Below, in pieces: positions 54,046 to 62,477 of a stretch of DNA of 64,000 nucleotides (position 1 is the first letter of the stretch; each line of letters begins with the position of its first letter). Made by a program: the position numbers and the translations under genes. The stretch spans positions 372,001 through 436,000 of the forward strand of contig JAYQSL010000007.1 in assembly GCA_038146865.1 (NCBI GenBank), in the 5' to 3' direction. The notes beneath the pieces are model-generated. The model saw only the letters and a list, made by a program, of their open reading frames with translations. It searched no databases and was not told the DNA's origin. Source of the DNA: GCA-2709075 sp038146865 (GTDB lineage: Bacteria; Pseudomonadota; Alphaproteobacteria; MPNO01; UBA2964).

Positions 54046-54915
54046 ATGGAATCGAGGCAGTCGGTTATGGCCGGCGTAGTGTTTATGGTCCTTTGCACCG
54101 GGTTCCAAGCAGCGGCAAGCGGGATAGTCCGTTTGCTTTCGAGCGATATCGGAGTGTTCCAGCTTTTGTTATTTCATGGATTGATCGGGTCTACCATAAT
54201 GCTGCCATACATCGCGAGGCTGCCTAGGGGTACCATGGCCAGAGCCCGAAACCATCTGGGTAAATATTTCTTGCGCGGCTTATTATCGTTTATCGGGATG
54301 GCAGCATCCTTTTACGCCTACTCAATCTTAGACATTGCTAACGTCCAAGCCCTTCTGTTCACCACACCATTATTTACGATATTGCTCGCAAGCATCATGC
54401 TAAAAGAATTTGTCGGGAAAAGGGGATGGATTGCTTGTTTAATTGGATTTATCGGAGCCCTTATAATTGTAAGACCAGGATTTATTGAGTTAAACCTTGG
54501 AGCGATTGGAGCCCTAGCCGCGGCACTCTCTTTTGCAGCTGCCAACATAATAATTAGAAAGTTATCTGCAACCGAAAACGCTGTTCTGATTACGGTGGCC
54601 GCAAATGTTACTATAGTGCCCTTTGCAGCCTTTTTTGCTGTTCCAGATTGGGTCAATCCCTCGGTTTCAGATTTGCCTCTTATTTTCCTAATGGGTGTCT
54701 GCTTCATGCTGGCGCAGATCTTTCTGACGATGTCGATTGGGGCTGCTGACGCCCGAGTAGTTCAGTCGGTAAATTTTCTAAGATTGCCTTGGGCTGTCTT
54801 TTTTGGCTGGGTTATGTTCCGTGAATTACCCGATTTTTGGACTTACGCCGGTGCTATTGTGATTTTCATCGCGGCCTATGACGTTCTCATGAGAGAACGG
54901 CGCAAAAAACCATGA
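54046..54915 (+). CDS. EamA/DMT family transporter (3), first of a tandem triplet
   Basis: A 289-residue ten-helix permease. Diagnostic segments are GMAASFYAYSILDIANVQAL, LFTTPLFTILLASIMLKE and GFIGALIIVRPGFIELNLGA. The second repeat ends ARVVQSVNFLRLPWAVFFGW. An AAGGAG lies ~11 nt upstream of the start. Its stop overlaps the next EamA start as ATGA. The three tandem copies share a motif plan but differ enough that they are not recent duplicates. Confidence 0.92.
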   Translation: MESRQSVMAGVVFMVLCTGFQAAASGIVRLLSSDIGVFQLLLFHGLIGSTIMLPYIARLPRGTMARARNHLGKYFLRGLLSFIGMAASFYAYSILDIANVQALLFTTPLFTILLASIMLKEFVGKRGWIACLIGFIGALIIVRPGFIELNLGAIGALAAALSFAAANIIIRKLSATENAVLITVAANVTIVPFAAFFAVPDWVNPSVSDLPLIFLMGVCFMLAQIFLTMSIGAADARVVQSVNFLRLPWAVFFGWVMFRELPDFWTYAGAIVIFIAAYDVLMRERRKKP

Positions 54916-55784
54916 ATGCTCAAGACAATGCCTTAACGGGAATTATTTGGATGGTTTTAGCGACTGTCGGATATTCAGTGAATGCTGGATTGGTCAAGTA
55001 TTTATCCGCAGAATTGAATACCTTGGAGATGGTATTTTGGCGTTCGGTATTTGCGATAGTATTTTTGCTCCCATGGTTGATCCGAAACTTTTCAATGGGT
55101 TTGGGAGCTGTTGGGCGTCAATGGAAGCTTTTTACGCTTCGTGGATTACTGACTTACGCGGCTATGGCAACGACTTATTTTGCTCTCGCCAATATGCCCA
55201 TTGCAGAGGTATATGCTCTTCAGTTTACCAATTCTTTATTCACAATCTTGGCTGCTGTATTAATTTTGGGAGAACGAGCTGGGTTTAGAACATGGGCTGC
55301 ATGCGCTGTTGGCTTTGGCGGTGCATTAATAATTTTAAGGCCGGGTTTCGAAGAAATCTCAATCGCCGCTCTGGCCGCACTAGCATCGGCAGTACTTTAC
55401 AGTGCGACTAATGTAACGATTAAGATACTGTCTCGCACTGAGGCTACAACGACGATCACTGTCTTCGGCAACCTAATCATGCTCCTGATATCCGCCATTC
55501 CAATATTGGTTGATTTTCGGTTACCTTCTCTGGAAATTTTTCCCTGGATTATCGCCCTTGCAATTTTTACGACGGCAGGACAGTGGTGTCTCGCCCATGC
55601 GATAGGTTTGACTGACGCGAGAGTGGTCTGGCCATTTGATTTCCTTCGTCTTCCGTTCACTGCACTAATCGGATGGTTTTTTTTCGCCCAGCTTCCTGAC
55701 GCTTGGACTTGGTTAGGAGCGGTAGTGATCTTTACCGCCGGGTATTATGTGATCCGTTTAGAAGCGGGGGGTAACAAAACATGA
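54912..55784 (+). CDS. EamA/DMT family transporter (4), second of a tandem triplet
   Basis: A 290-residue ten-helix permease. Repeat 1: AAMATTYFALANMPIAEVYA, LQFTNSLFTILAAVLILGE and GFGGALIILRPGFEEISIAA. Repeat 2 ends GLTDARVVWPFDFLRLPFTA. It overlaps its neighbours by 4 nt on both sides (ATGA junctions), so all three permeases are translated in a coupled way. Substrate unknown. Confidence 0.92.
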   Translation: MNAQDNALTGIIWMVLATVGYSVNAGLVKYLSAELNTLEMVFWRSVFAIVFLLPWLIRNFSMGLGAVGRQWKLFTLRGLLTYAAMATTYFALANMPIAEVYALQFTNSLFTILAAVLILGERAGFRTWAACAVGFGGALIILRPGFEEISIAALAALASAVLYSATNVTIKILSRTEATTTITVFGNLIMLLISAIPILVDFRLPSLEIFPWIIALAIFTTAGQWCLAHAIGLTDARVVWPFDFLRLPFTALIGWFFFAQLPDAWTWLGAVVIFTAGYYVIRLEAGGNKT

Positions 55785-56674
55785 GAGGCGTTCCAGACGC
55801 GGTCATAGGGGCTTTTTGGATGCTCGTCAGCGCATTTTGTTATGTCGCTTCAGCAACAATCCTCCGAAGCCTTGGGGACACATACAGCCCTTTCGAATTG
55901 ACTTTCATCCGCTCCTTAATCGCAACGGCAATTATTTTGCCTATGTTTCTTCATCAGGGAACAAAAATGACTCTAATTCCACCGCGGTTCGGAATGCATT
56001 TAGCGGTTGCGGGATTTTCGTATTTGGGCATTCTTTTTTGGTTTAAAGCGGCATCTATCATGCCGGTGGCAGATTTCTTCGCGCTACAATTTACAACTCC
56101 GCTTTTTACAATTGCCATGGCGATTTTCTTTTTACGAGAGCGCGCTGATTTAGCCAGTTGGATTGCTACGATCGTTGGTTTTGTTGGAGTTTTGATCGTT
56201 CTTCGCCCGGGAATGATGGAAATATCTATCGGGGCGATAGCTGCGCTCCTATCATCGGTGGGCTATGCGAGCGTAAATACCGTAATCAAATCTTTGTCCC
56301 GTACTACCTCACCGACAATCATAGTATTTTATGGCAACCTGTTGCTTGCGCCCATTTCTTTGCCCATGGCGATGGTCGAATGGAAGACCCCTCTGCTGGA
56401 GGATTGGCCTGCCATCTTGGCAATATCAATTCTCTCTACAATAGGCTATTTGACTATTACAAAGGGGATCACGCTTGCCCCAGCCAGGGTTATTCAACCA
56501 GTAAATTTTATGCGAATGCCTCTGGCTGCGGTTGCGGGATGGATTTTCTTTACCGAGTTCCCCGATATTTGGACTTGGGTTGGGGCAGTCGTTATCTTTC
56601 TTGCGACAACTTATGCTGTACAAAGGGGTGCTCGCCAAGATCGAAAGCCAAAATTGCATCGGGGCCAAGGATAA
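55781..56674 (+). CDS. EamA/DMT family transporter (5), third of a tandem triplet
   Basis: A 297-residue ten-helix permease. Repeat 1: LFWFKAASIMPVADFFALQF, TTPLFTIAMAIFFLRE and GFVGVLIVLRPGMMEISIGA. Repeat 2 ends APARVIQPVNFMRMPLAAVA. It is the last of the coupled triplet and convergent with a fourth EamA gene at 56775. Confidence 0.92.
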   Translation: MRGVPDAVIGAFWMLVSAFCYVASATILRSLGDTYSPFELTFIRSLIATAIILPMFLHQGTKMTLIPPRFGMHLAVAGFSYLGILFWFKAASIMPVADFFALQFTTPLFTIAMAIFFLRERADLASWIATIVGFVGVLIVLRPGMMEISIGAIAALLSSVGYASVNTVIKSLSRTTSPTIIVFYGNLLLAPISLPMAMVEWKTPLLEDWPAILAISILSTIGYLTITKGITLAPARVIQPVNFMRMPLAAVAGWIFFTEFPDIWTWVGAVVIFLATTYAVQRGARQDRKPKLHRGQG

Positions 56675-56774
56675 TCGAGTTGTGTGTTTGGCCTAAGCCA
56701 AACCCTGAGAGCTTTTTAACAAGGAGGTTCAGGAGATACTCTTTTGGAAAGCGACAATATCGATGGCACTATAT

Positions 56775-57656
56775 TTAAGGTTCTCTCGTTTCCCTTCTGA
56801 TCGACAAGTACGTAGAAGTAAAAATGACAATTGCACCTGCGATAACCCAGATCGAGAATGTTTCCCCCCAATAAGCCCAGGCAATTAAAGCGATAACTGG
56901 TAAACGCAAAAAATCTAGGGGAAATAGAACCGAGGTGTCAGCGTGGGCCAGGGCGCGACTTATGCAGTAATGCGTGACTAGGCCAGAAAGGCCCAAACCC
57001 AACAGCCATGGCAAATGTCTCCATTCTAGCGGTGTCCAAACTAAAAATGCTGGTATGGCCAGGAGAAGAATTTGAATGGCGTTCATATTGAAAACCATCG
57101 TGGATGCCGAATCCACCATAGATAATTTCTTTACCATTACGTTATTTAGCGAGAAGAAAATAGCACCTAGAACGACCATCAAGACTGCCGGCTGAACTTC
57201 TGAGAAACCAGGTCGTATGATTAATAAAACACCAAAGAAACTTGCCGCCATGCCGTACCATCGGTGCCTATTTACTTTTTCTCCTAACATTAAAGCGGCC
57301 ATGCCCGCAGTCATCATCGGAATTGTGTATTCGATGGAAGTAACCTCGGCTAAGGGCACCGTGATGATAGCAAAAAACACACAATATTGAGCGGCGACAT
57401 GAGTAATATTTCTGGTAACTTGGAGACCGGGATTATAGGTAATGAGCCCCTTCCAACCCTTTGAAAGCGCAAAGGGTGTTATTACTACTAAACCGATAAA
57501 AGCGCGTATAAATAGTAGCTGAGGAATGGAGATTTCTGGTTTTAGAGCTCGAACGGATATTGCGATAACGGCCAACCCCGCAACTGCAACCAACATCCAT
57601 AAAATCCCTTTTAGAATGCTATTGTCAGTTGGTTTGCGGGTTGATGGTGTATTCAC
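56775..57656 (-). CDS. EamA/DMT family transporter (6)
   Basis: A 293-residue ten-helix permease on the opposite strand to the triplet. Repeat 1: THVAAQYCVFFAIITVPLAE, EYTIPMMTAGMAALMLGEK and SFFGVLLIIRPGFSEVQPAV. Repeat 2 ends AHADTSVLFPLDFLRLPVIA. It is divergent from the ubiD-type gene across 128 bp that contains a perfect inverted repeat, so the two may be co-regulated. Confidence 0.92.
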   Translation of the reverse strand: MNTPSTRKPTDNSILKGILWMLVAVAGLAVIAISVRALKPEISIPQLLFIRAFIGLVVITPFALSKGWKGLITYNPGLQVTRNITHVAAQYCVFFAIITVPLAEVTSIEYTIPMMTAGMAALMLGEKVNRHRWYGMAASFFGVLLIIRPGFSEVQPAVLMVVLGAIFFSLNNVMVKKLSMVDSASTMVFNMNAIQILLLAIPAFLVWTPLEWRHLPWLLGLGLSGLVTHYCISRALAHADTSVLFPLDFLRLPVIALIAWAYWGETFSIWVIAGAIVIFTSTYLSIRRETREP

Positions 57657-57673
57657 TATTTTGAGCTTCCAAG

Positions 57674-57690
57674 GGGTCAGTTAGTGACCC
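57674..57690. promoter_or_regulatory. Palindrome in the EamA-ubiD divergent promoter region
   Basis: GGGTCA (57674-57679) and TGACCC (57685-57690) form a perfect 6-bp inverted repeat with a 5-nt spacer. It lies 18 nt upstream of the EamA start and 95 nt upstream of the UbiD-type gene. The symmetry suits a dimeric regulator; no T tract follows, so it is not a terminator. Confidence 0.35.
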
Positions 57691-57784
57691 TACACCCGCT
57701 ATTGGGCAATTGCGAGGGTATGGTCTAAACTTTCGATCCTGTTTCGAGGAGTTATAGTCCTACAGGATATTAGGAGGTAAAGTT

Positions 57785-59278
57785 ATGAATGGCTCGGCTG
57801 CCCTCAGAGAACTCAAACATCAGGTTATTTATGGTGACCTTAGGGAATATATTGACGCGGTAGACAATCTCGGGGAGCTCCGAAGGATTGATGGCGCAAC
57901 TTGGGAGGAGGACATAGGACTTGCGACTGAGCTCTTGCAACATAATGAATGGGCTCCCTGTGCGCTTTTCGACAATATACCGGGCTATCCCAAGGGTTAT
58001 CGGGTTTTTACCAATTTTTTTGGGGGTAGACGCCAAAATATTACCCTTGGTTTTCCTCCAGAATTATCAAAATACGAACTCAGTCAGGTTTTCAATAAGG
58101 CCTATTCGTCGGTCGTCAATCATCCGCTTCCATATACTGAGGTTAAATACGGGCCAGTCCTAGAGAATATAATTGAGGGAGAGGATGTTGATGTACTGAA
58201 GTTTCCAGTCCCGCTTTGGCACAAGGATGATGGTGGGCGCTACATTGGAACCGGATCATTCAATGTTACGCGTGATCCCATTGAGGGTTGGATAAATGTC
58301 GGCACTTATCGCGTGATGGTTCAAGATGAAAAGACAGTTGGATTCTATATTTCTCCCGGAAAGCATGGCCGCTTGCATCGTCAAAAATACATGGATGCGG
58401 GTGAACCAATGCCAGTTTGCGTTGTTGTAGGCGTTGACCCACTGAGCTTCCTTATGTCTTCGAGCGAAATACCCTATGGGGTTTGTGAATACGACATTAT
58501 GGGAGCTTACAGAGGCAGTCCCACGGAGGTAGTTATAGGCAAACATACGGGGCTTCCTTTTCCTGCTAAGGCGGAAATCGTCTTAGAAGGGTTCTGCTAT
58601 CCGGATCGGCAACGCATGGAGGGACCTTTTGGAGAGTGGACCGGCTATTACGGCAACCCTGAACATAACGGTCCGACCCTAGATATTAAGGCAATCTATC
58701 ATCGGAATGACCCCATAATGTTGGGTTGTCCCCCTCAGCGACCCCCGGAGGAGCAATCACGTTATCGAGCAGTGGTGAGATCTGCTCTTTTGCAGGAACA
58801 AATTGACGCCGTAGGAATTCCAGATGTTCAGCGCGTGTGGTGCCATGATTGTGGAGGGGGGCGCATGTTCACAGCTATTTCTATTAAACAACGTTATCCA
58901 GGTCATGCCACGCAGGCTGGGCAAATAGCAAGTCAGTGTAGGCTCGGAGCATATGCAGGCAAATTCGTCGTTGTCGTCGATGATGATATTGATGCATCAA
59001 ATCTTGACGACGTAATGTGGGCCATGTGCTTTAGGACTGACCCCGCGAATGACATCGATATAATCAACGCCGCTTGGTCGACCGGATTAGACCCCTTAAT
59101 ACATCCTGATAGAAAATCCCAGGGAGATACGACCAACAGCCGCGCAATCATCAATGCATGCAAACCGTTTCACTGGAAGGAGAAATTTCCAAGGGTAAAC
59201 ATGCCCGACGAGGAAACGGCTAGAAAGGCTCAAGAGCGCTGGGGTTGGTTACTTTCTCATAATAATCCACCAGTATAG
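57785..59278 (+). CDS. UbiD family (prenylated-FMN) decarboxylase
   Basis: A 497-residue UbiD/Fdc-type enzyme. The catalytic E-R-E set can be placed: Arg176 in NVGTYRVMV, and Glu279 and Glu284 in MEGPFGEWTGYYG. Cofactor-region segments include TGSFNVTRDP and NPEHNGPTLDIKAIYHR. It reversibly decarboxylates an aromatic or unsaturated acid with prenylated FMN. No ubiX-like prenyltransferase is in the window, so the cofactor must come from elsewhere. It may be the quinone-pathway UbiD, but its placement among transporters favours a catabolic role. Confidence 0.9.
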   Translation: MNGSAALRELKHQVIYGDLREYIDAVDNLGELRRIDGATWEEDIGLATELLQHNEWAPCALFDNIPGYPKGYRVFTNFFGGRRQNITLGFPPELSKYELSQVFNKAYSSVVNHPLPYTEVKYGPVLENIIEGEDVDVLKFPVPLWHKDDGGRYIGTGSFNVTRDPIEGWINVGTYRVMVQDEKTVGFYISPGKHGRLHRQKYMDAGEPMPVCVVVGVDPLSFLMSSSEIPYGVCEYDIMGAYRGSPTEVVIGKHTGLPFPAKAEIVLEGFCYPDRQRMEGPFGEWTGYYGNPEHNGPTLDIKAIYHRNDPIMLGCPPQRPPEEQSRYRAVVRSALLQEQIDAVGIPDVQRVWCHDCGGGRMFTAISIKQRYPGHATQAGQIASQCRLGAYAGKFVVVVDDDIDASNLDDVMWAMCFRTDPANDIDIINAAWSTGLDPLIHPDRKSQGDTTNSRAIINACKPFHWKEKFPRVNMPDEETARKAQERWGWLLSHNNPPV

Positions 59279-59290
59279 CTGTATTCAGTA

Positions 59291-60205
59291 TTACTTTGAG
59301 GCAACTCTGGTTTCATGTTGCGCCATAAAAAGCGTTGCGCCAGCAATTACAGCAGCCCCGACCCAGGTCCAAAGGTCGGTAGTCTGACCAAATAGTAGCC
59401 ATGCAATTCCCGCCGAGATAGGTAAGCGGAGATATTCAATAGGCTCAATGATCGTGGTTTCGGCATGCACTAGAGCCCTTACTAAGCAGTAAGGTGCTAG
59501 CGTGCCTGCGATCGCTAAAAGAAGAAGCGCAGGGATATCAGATAGTTCGGGCACAACCCAGACAAAATCTAATTTTGATATTCCTAATTCCGGGAAGCTG
59601 GTTGCAAGAAAATATCCAAACCCCATCGAGGCCGCTGAAAATGCTGCAACCATTAGCTGATAGTAAAATGTTGTGGTGTTGGGGTGGTCGGTGGCCCCAA
59701 GCGATCGTGTGTAGATGGCTACTCCTGCATAGGCGAACGCCGACCCCAATACCAAAAAAGCAGCGGGGCTAATTGGCAGTGACCCTGGGCGCAGAATTAT
59801 CAAAACGCCCAGAAAACCAATCACAGTAGGTATCAACCTTCTTAGTCCTGGCCGTTCTCCTAGCAAAAGAATGGCTAGTATAACTACCATGAGTGGAACA
59901 GTGAAATGTAACGAGACAGCTGTAGCTATTGGCAATGCTCCAAGGGCAATAAACCAAAGCCACATCCCTAAAAAATTGCAAAAGTTTCTTTGGACATGGG
60001 TCCAAATCCGCTCGGTTTTAAGAAATCCAAATCCTTTCCAGCAAACGATTGAGAGGAATATAGTCATCCCAATTAAATTTCTGAAAAATACCAATTCTAT
60101 TGCGGGTATGTGTTGGAGTAAGTGCACAGCATTTGGAACGACAGAGTGCCAAGAAGCCGCTCCTAGCCCCCAAAATGAGCCTATGATGACATCGTTTCGC
60201 GTCAT
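59291..60205 (-). CDS. EamA/DMT family transporter (7)
   Basis: A 304-residue ten-helix permease. The ATG at 60205 (MTRNDVIIGSFWGLG) is preferred because AGAGG lies 4-5 nt upstream; an in-frame ATG at 60238 has no such site. Repeat 1: LGMWLWFIALGALPIATAVS, HFTVPLMVVILAILLLGE and GFLGVLIILRPGSLPISPAA. Repeat 2 ends VHAETTIIEPIEYLRLPISA. It is convergent with the UbiD-type gene (12 nt apart). Confidence 0.9.
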   Translation of the reverse strand: MTRNDVIIGSFWGLGAASWHSVVPNAVHLLQHIPAIELVFFRNLIGMTIFLSIVCWKGFGFLKTERIWTHVQRNFCNFLGMWLWFIALGALPIATAVSLHFTVPLMVVILAILLLGERPGLRRLIPTVIGFLGVLIILRPGSLPISPAAFLVLGSAFAYAGVAIYTRSLGATDHPNTTTFYYQLMVAAFSAASMGFGYFLATSFPELGISKLDFVWVVPELSDIPALLLLAIAGTLAPYCLVRALVHAETTIIEPIEYLRLPISAGIAWLLFGQTTDLWTWVGAAVIAGATLFMAQHETRVASK

Positions 60206-60373
60206 TATCCTCTGGCGGGCAGCATTATTAAAATCCATTATGCACAACTTATAATTTAGATGCGATCACTTCGATAAAACTATAGATTTACTGATTATAT
60301 AGTTGTTGCTTTAAAGCCTAGGAGAGTTTTTCTTCTGTTCAAAATATAAAGCATCTAGTTTTTACAAAATCAG

Positions 60374-60952
60374 TTATTGGTTGAGAGCTTTAAATTGAAA
60401 GGTGAGTTTTTGACCTCGTATGTCTAGCAGCCGAAAAGATCTGGATATCACCCTTTGTCGCTCTGACCCCAATAAATAAGTGAGAGTTGTCTCAAACACC
60501 CTCTGAATAAGAATGCGGGGGATCTCTACCTTCCCGATCGCAAGACGAGTGATATCAATCTTCTTGGCTGATGGGAGTAGAAGAAATCGTATATTTATGA
60601 AGCTTCCAAGTTTGTCGAAAGGTTGGTTGCGCAAAAATGGTGCTTCGATCACCAGTCCGCCAATTAGTCCGAACCGTGAGACCCTAGCCCTAAAGGTCAC
60701 ATATTTTTTTGTTTTGTTTAAAATATTTAACACCATGGTTAATTCTGTGATCGTCATGGTGACCCTTCTAATGTTTGATGTGTCACCCGGTTCTTTTTTT
60801 GGAAAAAACACACGTCTCGTTGCTGCTTTTAAATCGCTTAATTTAGAAATTCCACTGGTCTTGAACATTGGTTGTTGGTCTAGGGCAAAGATTGGGAGGG
60901 CGAAAACCCCTAAAATTCCCAATAAAAGTGTGAACAGAAAAATTATGCGCAC
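60374..60952 (-). CDS. Unknown exported protein
   Basis: A 192-residue protein with a clear signal peptide (IIFLFTLLLGILGVFALPIF, then ALDQQ). The mature part (~165 residues) is basic and hydrophobic in alternation (VTFRARVSRFGLIGGLVIEA, SFINIRFLLLPSAKKIDITR), suggesting β-strands, and has no Cys. No family was recognised. It lies on the same strand as, and 80 nt after, the polytopic protein at 61033, so the two may act together; this is inference. Real coding is supported by the signal peptide and length. Confidence 0.68.
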   Translation of the reverse strand: MRIIFLFTLLLGILGVFALPIFALDQQPMFKTSGISKLSDLKAATRRVFFPKKEPGDTSNIRRVTMTITELTMVLNILNKTKKYVTFRARVSRFGLIGGLVIEAPFLRNQPFDKLGSFINIRFLLLPSAKKIDITRLAIGKVEIPRILIQRVFETTLTYLLGSERQRVISRSFRLLDIRGQKLTFQFKALNQ

Positions 60953-61032
60953 AATTAAACTCTCCCCTCCAATCCGGTGCAGGAGGCCAATGTTTTGGTG
61001 AGTTCATTATGACTTAGTGATACCGACATAGC

Positions 61033-62373
61033 TCATGACATGAGAACACTATTAAGCGCAACCAGAACGGCCGCACAAAATAAACCGAGGCCAAAGGCAT
61101 AAGCAATATTTGGCCCCGTAATCACACTTAATGGATTGAGATTAAACATTATCGATCCTGTTATAATGGTGAGGCTGCCGAGAGATATAAGCGTGCACAA
61201 ACCCCATCCTACGAGAAGTGCTTGCATGAGAATCAAATCAGCCACCTCCGATGGAAGATTGACAAATAATACGAGAAGCATTGTTCCAGGGACGATAGCG
61301 TGTATGCCCATTAGTCCCGCCAAAGTCATACCCATTATAACAATTAAAATAATGGAGATTGGGGAAAGTTTAAGGGACTGAAGCCAATTTAGAATTCCGC
61401 TTTGGGGCATTGCTGCTTCAAACACAGTTCCCAATATTATTGCACATGTCATAATTGTGACCTCTGGGCCGATGCGACCTACGCCTTGTATCGAAGCGGA
61501 AAGAACTTGTCCCCCTGTCTTTGCGCTGATTACAAATACAGAGACAAGACATGGAATTGGCAGGCTTATTACTAAAGATTGCAGCGTAGACCATCCGGTT
61601 AAGATACTTGTCACTACAACTAGCGCCGCTGTCAAAAACACGCCGGGGATTATAGGGCCCAGGCTCAACAAAGTTCGCCAAATGACAGCTGGTTTTCTCT
61701 CACCATCCATGATCACGGCTGAAACTAGTAACCCGATCACTGTGAGTATTAGGCCCAGTAATACAGGCTGCCAAAGGGGAACATTCGGAAGATACTCGCT
61801 GGCGATAGCCATTCCCACAACAAAAGGAGACCAGAATGGGACTAAGGCCATTCCCCGGGCCGCAATCAAGAAAATGCCTCGGCGGTCGGTTTCCGTTGAG
61901 TCACGGCCTATAATGGGCGCGAGTACCGCAAAAACACCAACCTGAAGAATGGCGCCAATAAAGTGAGCACCGGTTACTATGCCTCCGGCTCGTTGGGTTT
62001 TAGGTAATGAGGAGAAAGCCTGCCGTGCCTTTTGACTTTCCGGGCGATGATCAGCCGTTGCTCTGAGCAAAACCAGGGTCGCAAGAAAAGCAGGAAAAAT
62101 AGCCGCCCGCTCCAAACCATCTATTATTGCTCCCTCGACCTCGTAAAAAAGAGCAATCCAAGTTGTAGCCAAGAGGATTACAATCGAGAGAATTTTCAGT
62201 GATGTCCGGGTCCCCGGAAAGGCGATTATAGCAAAACTTATGATTAATCCGATAACGACGGTATTTAAAATAGGCGTGTCGATAAATATTGAGGCTCCCC
62301 CCAGGATCCAGAGGGAAATCGCGTGGGCTTCAGAACTCCTGGAGATCAAAATCGAAAAGTCTTTTTTATTCAA
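61033..62373 (-). CDS. Polytopic membrane protein, putative transporter
   Basis: A 446-residue protein with about 11-12 hydrophobic segments. A cytoplasmic loop of ~30 residues (RATADHRPESQKARQAFSSL) separates the first four helices from the rest. Small-residue-rich segments such as GIHAIVPGTMLLVLF and the paired GGIVTGAHFIGAILQ resemble re-entrant regions of ion-transporter superfamily carriers (DctM/CitM-like), but no family-defining motif was recognised. A transport role is likely; substrate unknown. Confidence 0.72.
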   Translation of the reverse strand: MNKKDFSILISRSSEAHAISLWILGGASIFIDTPILNTVVIGLIISFAIIAFPGTRTSLKILSIVILLATTWIALFYEVEGAIIDGLERAAIFPAFLATLVLLRATADHRPESQKARQAFSSLPKTQRAGGIVTGAHFIGAILQVGVFAVLAPIIGRDSTETDRRGIFLIAARGMALVPFWSPFVVGMAIASEYLPNVPLWQPVLLGLILTVIGLLVSAVIMDGERKPAVIWRTLLSLGPIIPGVFLTAALVVVTSILTGWSTLQSLVISLPIPCLVSVFVISAKTGGQVLSASIQGVGRIGPEVTIMTCAIILGTVFEAAMPQSGILNWLQSLKLSPISIILIVIMGMTLAGLMGIHAIVPGTMLLVLFVNLPSEVADLILMQALLVGWGLCTLISLGSLTIITGSIMFNLNPLSVITGPNIAYAFGLGLFCAAVLVALNSVLMS

Positions 62374-62477
62374 GAGAAGTCATTGGCTTTCAAAGTTTGG
62401 GCGATGGAAACGCATTGAAGAAAATTTCTGACGAGCACTGATCTAAAAAAAATAAATAATTAGATGAGTTTATTTTC

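Noticed and set aside
61457..61945. 162-codon plus-strand frame opposite the polytopic protein
   Set aside because: The Thr/Pro/Ile-rich product is what the antisense of hydrophobic codons gives; the minus-strand protein has consistent membrane helices.
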